Positions 53,671 through 62,400 of a DNA stretch of 64,000 nucleotides are shown piece after piece (position 1 is the first letter of the stretch; each line of letters begins with the position of its first letter). The position numbers were made by a program, and so were the translations under genes. The stretch spans positions 3,100,001 to 3,164,000 of the forward strand of contig OY744467.1 of the NCBI GenBank assembly GCA_963556145.1. The letters are read 5' to 3'. The notes under the pieces were generated by a model. That model was given only the letters and a program-made list of their open reading frames with translations. It had not been told where the DNA came from and made no database searches. This stretch comes from Hygrocybe punicea (lineage: Eukaryota > Basidiomycota > Agaricomycetes > Agaricales > Hygrophoraceae).

Positions 53671-53853
53671 AGTATGATATGGATTACGGTATATGGGCGT
53701 CTGGTAGTGCTGAAGCGCTGAGCGGAATAGCGGTGCAGTTGATGTAACAGGAGACGTTAAGGGAAAATATTTGTGGGGGAACCGGAATGGTGGGTCAAGC
53801 AATACTAATGTGGGACGTTGTGTCACAATAGGTCCCTGTGGGTCCAGAACCAA

Positions 53854-54962
53854 ACTGGCCCTGGCCTTGCTATATTGGGATGATGTATTTCAAATTCGAT
53901 TTAGGTTGTCTGATTGATCAAATCGGGATTTTACCATTCCCTTGGTTCTTCAGGGTCTTGAAGCTATATCGGGTACAGATCTGCAATAGTACCGATGCTT
54001 ATTCGGTCTGGACTGTTTACTCAGGTCACATGAGAAAACATGTGCCGGTCACATGAGAAAACATGTGCCGGTCACATGTTTTCCAGGGTCATAGCTGTAC
54101 ATTTGCACGATCCGTCTCTTCTTTCCTCTAGTCTGCCACTATGGGTCTGTAGTGTCCACTCCTTTTTCTTGCTATGCCACAGCGCAATAAATCGTAAAAA
54201 AATTCTATCCAACGCTATGAATGGTCACTCCATCCTCCCTTCAAGAAAAAAAAAACCCGCTAAGTAACACTTCATTTTTATATTCATTATTTGCCTGTAC
54301 TGAAGTATTTGCATGTAGAAAACGGCTTATACTAGCCATTCCGTACTACCGTACATTTACAATCGATCGACAACGGATTCGTCTGGAGGATGGACGGGCC
54401 AGGGGTGATGCCGAGCATCACTCCGTTTCACCTTGGGCGAGCGCTATATTTTTCGGGCGGGACTCAGTTGCTGGACTACTGGGAGTGGCGGGTCACTGGT
54501 CGTTCGTCCATTCTTTTATTCTTTCTATTCATACATGAGCTTTGCTTTCATTTATCCTATCTTCCTTTTCGTTATGTCTTGTCATTTCGTTTCATTTCGT
54601 TATGTTTCGTCATTTCATTTCATTTCGTTATGTTTCGTTAATAATTTCATTTCTTTATCATTTGTATTCTTATCATGGTCTTGTCAACGCTTAGATGAGA
54701 GAGGGGTTGTACTATCATATTGTAGCGATATATATTTTCTTTGCGTGTCTGACTTAAAAAAAATGACCGGCAAGTCAAAATAAAATTTATCTAATCAGTT
54801 TAGATAGCATAAAAAAAAGGGTGCGTGACGGGAAATCATGTGCATAGGTAAAAATAGCGGCCAATAAAAATGCATGGGGCATAGAAAAAGAGGGTGTGCA
54901 GCGGGAAATCACATGAGGGATAGGGGTCTTGGATATAACTAAATATTCAGTCACTAAAGGTG
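53854..54962. other. Spacer between pol and accessory ORF
   Basis: No gene. A 26-bp unit (ggtcacatgagaaaacatgt plus gcc and spacing), itself a hyphenated palindrome, is repeated in tandem at about 54024-54080. A TTTCGTTATGTTTCATTTC-like microsatellite occupies about 54570-54650. Two ~70-bp diverged repeats sharing cgggaaatca(t/c) lie at 54815-54925. Confidence 0.6.
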
Positions 54963-57900
54963 CTAGAATATTGGAATCAATGCAGAAAAAGGAAAATCTT
55001 GAATGAATGAGTGTGGGGCTATACAATAGCGGTGAGGAATAATAGTATTGTATCTCTTCTGGAGTAGATCTGCGGATAGTGGTACTTGTAACTGATGAAG
55101 ATGATATATAGGATAACCATATTTTGACAACTTTAAACCTGCATCAAAGTCTTCATTGCCAAGACCTGAGGGGTCATTGACTTCTCCTGGTACTTTTACT
55201 GAACCAACTGTAATGACACCTGTAATGGAACTGATTGGCGTTGTTTCATAAAGCCACATGTGACAGACAGTGGCTGGAACTTGATATTTTCTAAATTCAA
55301 AATTCTTTGTGCGTGATGCAATGTGTGCAGCAAATTCTGGCTTGATGGCAAGAATAATATCTGTGATGTCTCCTGATTTAAGAGATATTAACTGATTTAC
55401 TGAGCAATCCTCTACTTCAGCAGCTTCATCTTCCTGGTCTGCTATTTCATAAAGGATAGGGTCAGTTCGATAAATGTATGGTAAAATCCGAAATGCTGCA
55501 TAATGCTCAGCATGCACAGCACCATCTAATTTTTTTAAAACATAAGTTCCTCTTCTTGTTTGTCTGACAACTTCATATGGGCCAAGGTAACGAGGGTCTG
55601 TCTTGAATTTTCCTATAGTCATCTCCAAACGACTATTATATACTAGAACTAGTTCTCCTGGCTGATAATCATGTTTTTGCAATCGTCTATGAAATCTCTG
55701 ATCAAATTGCAATTTAGATACGAAGCGAGCCTGTTTAAGCACAGCTGCTGCTTTATCAATATCTTCTTGATGTCTTCCAAGCTGACGTATGCGGAGTGCT
55801 AACAAATCTGATGTAGAAAGTCCTGAGCAAAAACCTTCAACCATAAATGTGGCTTCTGTTAGGTCAAAGGGAAGTATAGGATGAGTGCCATGGAGTAGAT
55901 AATAAGGTGAGTATCCAGTAACACTGCTGACTGTAATTCGGTCTGCAAATGATGCTAACTCTACGTGCTTGTGCCAATTCTTGATTTTTCCAGTCTTATC
56001 TTTTTCACAGGACTTGACTATGGCTTCACGTAGAGTAAAATGTCCTCTTTCTATTACACCATTTGCATGCTTATTGTAGGGTGATATGCGAACTTGAGGA
56101 ATTCCTAGTCTTCTAAGCAGAGACTCAAATGCTCCTTTGACTTCTCCTCCATTATCAGTAACTACATGTTCAATGGCACCATAGCGACAATAGATCTGTT
56201 CCCAGAAGAATTTTGCTAAGTTGTGTGAATTGTTTGATCTTAGAGCTTTTACTTCAGTTGCTCCTGATAAATCATCACATGCTGCTACAATGAAATGGTA
56301 GCCTCCTGAAGGTGGCATAAACATTACATCAATGTATACCTTTTGAAAAATTGCTGTAGGGGTAGAAATTGTAGGGGAAATTTCGATTTTCTTCAAGCTC
56401 CTAATTTGACACTGATGACATGATGAAATGTGGTAATGGACATCTGCTCTGAGATGAGGCCAAAAAAATCGAAGTTTGACTAAGTCAAACACAGCTTGTT
56501 CTCCTTTATGACCTAAGTTTTCATGAGCTTGAGTGAGAATGGCGATTCTTTTCTTTGCATTCATAATCACTAATGAAGGCATTTTCTGGCCATTTCTTCT
56601 AAACAGTTTATCATCTTTTAAATAAAATTGTCCAGTTTTCTTCAGAAATCTTCTTCTTGCCTGCAAGGTATCTGTTGAAGGCATTTCCAATGTGGATAAA
56701 AAATGTTTTACTTGAATGAGTATCTTGTCCTGTTGTAATTTAATTTCATTATTTGAAGGGAGTGTGATGGCCTTGTATGGCAATTTGGTAGGGACAGTGA
56801 AGCTAAATTTTCTTATTTCATGTGGATCAGGAACATGAACAAGCAAGGCAATATCATCTAGCCATGAATCATCATGCTCTTCAATTTCTTCATTATCTGC
56901 AAGTTCTCTGCGAGAAAGTGCATCTGGTCCCCTAAACTGGGTTGCAGGTACATGAATAAGTTTGAAGTCAAATAATAAAATTCCTTGAATCCATCTGTTT
57001 ATGGCTGCATTAGGTTGTAAATCCGGTTCATTGAGCATGCCTTTTATAAACTTGGCATCTACCTCTATATGTAAATTCTTTATTCCTATTAAATACAGTC
57101 TCCAGTGGCGTAACGCGCGGTATAGTCCATATAACTCCAGTTTTGGCTGTGAATATCTGGATTCTCTTTCACTCATTGGTATTGAACCATATCTAGCAGG
57201 GCGACGATTTCCATTTTCATCTTCTTGTGATAAAATAAAACCGGCAGCAATATGGCTACTGTCTACTGATAAATATGTGGGTCTATCTGATGTATAATCA
57301 ATAGAGCGGAGTGCAGGTGCTGAAGAAACCTTTTCTTTCAATGCCTGGAAAGCTGCTTGTCTTCTTTCATCCCATATAAACTCTGCTCCTTTATGGAATA
57401 ACTCTGCTAGTGGCTTGGCTAGTGCAGAATAATTTTCTATCCAAATGCGAACTGTTCCACAGAGACCTAGGAAGCCTCTAACATCCTTGGGAGTCTTGAG
57501 TGGGGGCCAGTCCAAAACCTTTTGTACTCTACTATCATCAGGACAACGTCCTTCCGGAGTGCATTTCTGTCCTACGATCACAACACTTGAGCGGCAAAGT
57601 TGTGTCTTCTTAGCTGATATTGTCATTCCTGCACAAGCAAGGCGATGCATAATGCGATGTACATCTTGAGCGTGCTCCCAAATAAACCTTCTGATTCCTG
57701 GATTTTCTAGTAAAACTTCTGGTCTTCCATCTTGATCAGGATAAATGGATGAAGGTCCTTTTATAGGTAAATCATCAATGAAGCTATTTGCAGTATGAGG
57801 GATTTCATCTTGAAGGATGAAGCACATACAACGTTGGAATTCTGCAGGTGAATTTGTGAATCCAGTGGGAAGTGATGTGAGACGAAGTAATCCCAGTGGT

Positions 57901-59411
57901 GTCATGAATGCAGTGAGGTCACGAGATGTAGGATGTACTTTCCTAGCATCAAATCCCCATAGTAAATCGAAGACTGTATAGCATTGGCGACCAGCGAAAG
58001 GTTCTACAAATTCATCTAGTATTGGAGGAAGGCCTGCATCACGTATTGTAACTGCATTGAGAGGTTGCAAATCATGGACTATACGAAGTTTTCCATCCTT
58101 CTTGCTTACACAAAACCATCTTGACCTATAAGAGGATTGACTTGGTTCATATACACCAGCATCTATTTTTCTCTTCAAAACATCCATGACTTTTTCTCTA
58201 AGTCCTGGTGGTATAGGAATATTTCGAAATGCCCAGGGTACATGTGGGACAGTAGGGATGATGTATGGTGAAAAGTAAGATTCCTTAAGTGTGCCTCTTT
58301 CAGTATCTTCAAAGCCAATAGCATCTTGGTTAAGTGACAAGAGGTGAGTAAATAATTTTTCTTCTTCTGGCCAAAGAAATCCATCATTGTTTATCTTGAG
58401 TATCTTCAGACGTTCAGATGTAAGCTTCTCTGTAGGTATGAAGTCTGGTGGTATCATAGGAAGTGGTGGTAATGTGGAAAGAGGGTCATAGGGAAATTTC
58501 CTTGTAACACGTGCATCTTCTGGAAAGGTTCCAGGGACAGGATTTATTTTCTTGTCCACTCTTTTGTAAGCTGTAAGTGTTAATGGATATCCTTGACTAT
58601 CTGTTTCTTCACAAGGGAATATGAGAATGTCTCCTTTTTCACATATTAAGGTTCCTTCTCCTATAATGTAGTAATAGTCTGCTTCTTCTGAGGCACTTTC
58701 TTGCTTATTTGGTACTTCATTAAGATTGTAATCTTGATTGTCTTCATCTTCTGGGTAGACTAAAATAGGCATAGTTGTTTCTTGGCTATCCTTAATAGTC
58801 TCATAGTATACACTGAATTGTTCTAGTGGCTTATCTTCATGCTTAGAATTTTGAGGGTCCTCTTCATACAGTCTGACAGAAGTTATATTTGTCAGTTCAG
58901 TTTGTTTGTACACAGGTATACTAGGGCTGGCTAAGGATGTCAAATCCTGAATAGTCTTTGAAAATATAAACTTGTACACTATCACATCAAGTAATAAAAT
59001 GTAGTACAGACAGATATAAAGAAGAGAGGTTTGACATAGGGGCAAAAATATTGTTGCAAGAGTAAACAAATCACTAAGTAATTGTGGACTTGAGATATTT
59101 GGGAGGATCAAAATATCCTTCCTTAAGCAAATCTGCCACTGCTTCAGGGCGGCGAAAGCGCATATCCAAGACTGCATTGATAGCATCAGAGAGTAACATG
59201 CGGCGATTGGAGCGAAAGATGATAGAGGAATTTTTGAGGAAGGTGATTTCTTCTTCTTCAAGGAGAGGGTTTGACTCTGTGAAGTGAAGGGGCCTAAAAT
59301 GCTCTGTTGCAGGTTCAGGTAGTCCTTCAGAAACTCCTTCTTCCAGAAACCGAAATAGTAAACACTTGTGGTTGAAATAATAGCGGACGGGGTCATTTGA
59401 AGGCCTTTCAT
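54963..59411 (-). CDS. Ty3/gypsy Pol: RT, RNase H, integrase and ASCH-like C-terminus
   Basis: Open frame of 1482 codons; the conserved part starts near 58560 (PVPGTFPEDARVTRKFPYDP), so the nominal ATG at 59411 need not be used. RT has WFCVSKKDGKLRIVHDLQPL, FDLLWGFDARKV and the catalytic FIDD (about 57775). RNase H has LSVDSSH, QPKLELYGLYRALRHW and IEVDAKF. Integrase has a zinc domain (HENLGH to SSCHQCQ), D in YIDVMF, VTDNGGEV and GVIERGH, with a GPY/F-type LGPYEVVRQT after it. The last ~150 residues (about 55400-55050) hold ILAIKPEFAAHIASRTKNFE, FRKY, GEVNDPSG and AGLKLSKYGYPI, a pattern like the ASCH/EVE family of small RNA-binding beta-barrels. All catalytic residues are present and there is no stop, so the element may be active. 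Confidence 0.93.
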   Translation of the reverse strand: MKGLQMTPSAIISTTSVYYFGFWKKEFLKDYLNLQQSILGPFTSQSQTLSLKKKKSPSSKIPLSSFAPIAACYSLMLSMQSWICAFAALKQWQICLRKDILILPNISSPQLLSDLFTLATIFLPLCQTSLLYICLYYILLLDVIVYKFIFSKTIQDLTSLASPSIPVYKQTELTNITSVRLYEEDPQNSKHEDKPLEQFSVYYETIKDSQETTMPILVYPEDEDNQDYNLNEVPNKQESASEEADYYYIIGEGTLICEKGDILIFPCEETDSQGYPLTLTAYKRVDKKINPVPGTFPEDARVTRKFPYDPLSTLPPLPMIPPDFIPTEKLTSERLKILKINNDGFLWPEEEKLFTHLLSLNQDAIGFEDTERGTLKESYFSPYIIPTVPHVPWAFRNIPIPPGLREKVMDVLKRKIDAGVYEPSQSSYRSRWFCVSKKDGKLRIVHDLQPLNAVTIRDAGLPPILDEFVEPFAGRQCYTVFDLLWGFDARKVHPTSRDLTAFMTPLGLLRLTSLPTGFTNSPAEFQRCMCFILQDEIPHTANSFIDDLPIKGPSSIYPDQDGRPEVLLENPGIRRFIWEHAQDVHRIMHRLACAGMTISAKKTQLCRSSVVIVGQKCTPEGRCPDDSRVQKVLDWPPLKTPKDVRGFLGLCGTVRIWIENYSALAKPLAELFHKGAEFIWDERRQAAFQALKEKVSSAPALRSIDYTSDRPTYLSVDSSHIAAGFILSQEDENGNRRPARYGSIPMSERESRYSQPKLELYGLYRALRHWRLYLIGIKNLHIEVDAKFIKGMLNEPDLQPNAAINRWIQGILLFDFKLIHVPATQFRGPDALSRRELADNEEIEEHDDSWLDDIALLVHVPDPHEIRKFSFTVPTKLPYKAITLPSNNEIKLQQDKILIQVKHFLSTLEMPSTDTLQARRRFLKKTGQFYLKDDKLFRRNGQKMPSLVIMNAKKRIAILTQAHENLGHKGEQAVFDLVKLRFFWPHLRADVHYHISSCHQCQIRSLKKIEISPTISTPTAIFQKVYIDVMFMPPSGGYHFIVAACDDLSGATEVKALRSNNSHNLAKFFWEQIYCRYGAIEHVVTDNGGEVKGAFESLLRRLGIPQVRISPYNKHANGVIERGHFTLREAIVKSCEKDKTGKIKNWHKHVELASFADRITVSSVTGYSPYYLLHGTHPILPFDLTEATFMVEGFCSGLSTSDLLALRIRQLGRHQEDIDKAAAVLKQARFVSKLQFDQRFHRRLQKHDYQPGELVLVYNSRLEMTIGKFKTDPRYLGPYEVVRQTRRGTYVLKKLDGAVHAEHYAAFRILPYIYRTDPILYEIADQEDEAAEVEDCSVNQLISLKSGDITDIILAIKPEFAAHIASRTKNFEFRKYQVPATVCHMWLYETTPISSITGVITVGSVKVPGEVNDPSGLGNEDFDAGLKLSKYGYPIYHLHQLQVPLSADLLQKRYNTIIPHRYCIAPHSFIQDFPFSALIPIF

Positions 59412-62400
59412 TGATGAGGGCCCTCCAGTCAGGGGTGGCTAGCTTGAATCCAATTCTGCGAATGCCTTCAACCAAGGATCCTCTAATAGCTTTGAGGAAA
59501 CTGATGTGAACATCAAATGTAGACATGTGGTCTGGCTCAGCTGTTAAGATTCTTGCAGCAGCTAAGTCCTGATGAGAGGAGCCAGCATTGGAGATGGTGA
59601 AGGAATACACTTGAATGGGTGATTGAGGGCGAATAGGAGGTGCTTCCATGCGAAGCTGAGTGAGTAGATTGGATTCTGGATATAATGGGCCTGATCTGAC
59701 ACTAAATGGGGATCTGGGATCCTTGGAGGGAGGTAAGGGCGAAATGCGTTCTCCTGCATTTAAGGCATTGGCACGATCAAATGGGAGTCTGGCATATTCA
59801 TCAGAGGGGGTATTGATTTCCTCACCTTCTGGCAAGGACCAAGTATTGTCTGAGACAGGTGGCAATTGTAACAAAGGTATATCTTCAAGTGGGGGTGGTG
59901 TAGGCGAAAGCGATATCAAGCCTGGAGGGGAATCGAGCGGCTGCTGGGCTTCTTCAATGGCCTGACTGAGGTCTGAATTAAATTCTGTTATTGCTTCTGA
60001 ATCTAGGGAATCAGACCTAGTCCAAGCGAACCATTCTAATTCTTCATCTGAGTCTGTGTCCATGGATTCATCAGAAGATGAATTAATGTCCTCAGAAGAG
60101 GACACACTGATAGGTCTAGTCCTAGATCCAGGTTCCTGATAAGGCTGAGGTAGAGATGAATTTATGGAAGTGGTATGAGGAATAATGATGGTGAGTGGAT
60201 CTGGTTTGGGGCTTAGGATCTTGACAGCCTTATTTTCAGAGTCACTCCCAGAATAAACAGAAGAAGGTGATTGAGAATCTACAGACATAGAAGTATCTTT
60301 ACTATCTATGTATTTATTTGAAGAATATAAATAATCATCACTATTATTATTTAAATCTGGCAAAATTTCCTCAAAGATAGGAGACTTAGGAGAATATCCT
60401 AAATCACCATATAGATCATCAAAAGACATAGAAGGGGAGCTAGAGACTAAAGGTACAAAATTTTCACTACTATTAAAAGGGGTAAAAGGGGGAGTAGGCA
60501 AATAAGAAGTAGCAGGGAACCAAATGTTTCCTACATCGGAACCAGGGGTGGCATGGTTGGAGATGTCTGATAAGAGGTCCGGATCGCTGGGGGGCTGGGA
60601 AATCGGCTCGCGTCCCAATTCGGCATGAGGAGGGGGTGGAAATGCGTAATTTACCTCTGCGTGGTTGTAAAGCATGCGGGGCGGTTCGAGCACGACGGGG
60701 TTGATATATCTGACCTGGCCGACGGGCCAGTCCCAGTCGTCATCAGCAGGGAAAACAAATTCGGGGGTTTTCGCGGAAGTGGGGTAGTGATTGATGAGAC
60801 CGGGCGAAGTGTCGCGTAAATGGGCATCAAGCGGCATATTGAGACCAGGTGGGAGTCCGTGGTCATAAACGAGCGCCGCCGGGGCGCTACGTTCATGATT
60901 TGCCGGTATATAGTTAGTGGATTCGAGGAGGGATGCAACTAACGGCGCGCGCGGAGAAGTGGGGATAATAACGTCGAGGAGGTCACTATCAGGGATGGCG
61001 TTGTGGCCGTTCATGGGTTCCGTGCGTATTGCGAGCTGAACGGTGGCCGCCGGGGCCGTATAATCGTCAAAAGAAGGCTTTTTCGTGAGTGAGGTAAAAT
61101 CCGGGCATTTTTCGTGAGCGGGGTGCCTAGTACACACCGTGCAACCTGGCCATTCTACTTCCCCTTCATCACCTGCCTCGTATCCGTCACGATCTGTATG
61201 TTCGAACAGGTCGCGGCTGATGTCGAGGGCGGAATGGTGAATGTCATTGGTGGGGGCCGTTGAGTGGACTTCGGATCCCTGGAAATGAAAGAAATTGCTG
61301 TCCGTGGTCGCGGAAAGGTCCGTGGTACCATCTGCGAGGGTCGAAGTATTTTCCGGAGGCATGGTAGTAGTCAGGGAGGGGCGTCTACGGCCACGCTCCG
61401 TGTACTGTAGTGGAAGTCGTTTGTCAGTGAACAGATGAAGCGGGATCTTTCCCACCTCGTAGTCCCATTCCCAGCCTTCGATTGGGCTCCAACCGCGCGC
61501 CTCGTCGTTGGTCAACGACGATTCGCGGTCGTCCTCGCCAGTGAGCGTGATAGTGGGGACAGAAGAGCCAACCGTGGGAATCCGCGTGACCGGTAAGTTA
61601 ATGGGGTTACGGGGCGGTTCTAAGGGCGGAATAATGTCGCCGGGGCGCGTGCGAGGGTCACGAGTGGTCACTGGGAAAGAATAAAAGTCCTCTATGTAAG
61701 GAGGAGGGACAGGGGGAGGAGAAAAGTTCTCCTCAGTAGAAGGGTTAGCAAATGGGTAAAATTGAAAAACTAAATGTCCCATCCTTAAAGAGGGGGGGAC
61801 ACTTGGAGAATTTATTGTAGCTAGAGAAGCATTTAATAAAATTCCGTGCTCAAAAGGAACACCAAGGGAATCAATCCCCGGAGAAAGCCTATATCCTACA
61901 GTGGCAGCAATCAAAAATTTACTTAAATGGGGAGATTGGTAATCAAGGGAATTTCCCAAAACGGAAGTGATAAGTCGGCCAGCATCTGGATGACCATTGG
62001 AGTGGATCCCTTCTACAGGGAGAGGAAGAGGGTGGTTATTGATCATAAAAGGTGGGATCTGGGGGGTTTGTGCAGCAGACATGGCTACTGTCTCTCCCAT
62101 TTCTTCAGAGTTTTTATAGCAATTCCTATCTAAATTTCCCTGGTGTGAAAATCCATTTCTTATCTTTCTCCTTTTAGAAAATTCAGATTCTTCATTGTTC
62201 ATGTCATCACAATGGGCTATGGACAATGCAAAAAGTTTCGAGCCATCATATGCATTTTTGGGGATATTGAAGCATGAGATACTTTTATCTCCTTTTACTT
62301 CAGACTTATCCTTATCCAAATAAGGCTTATCCTGTAAGCATGTAATCATTTCGGTAAAATAATTCGGTTTAAGCGGAGTTTGAAATTGCGGATTATAGCG

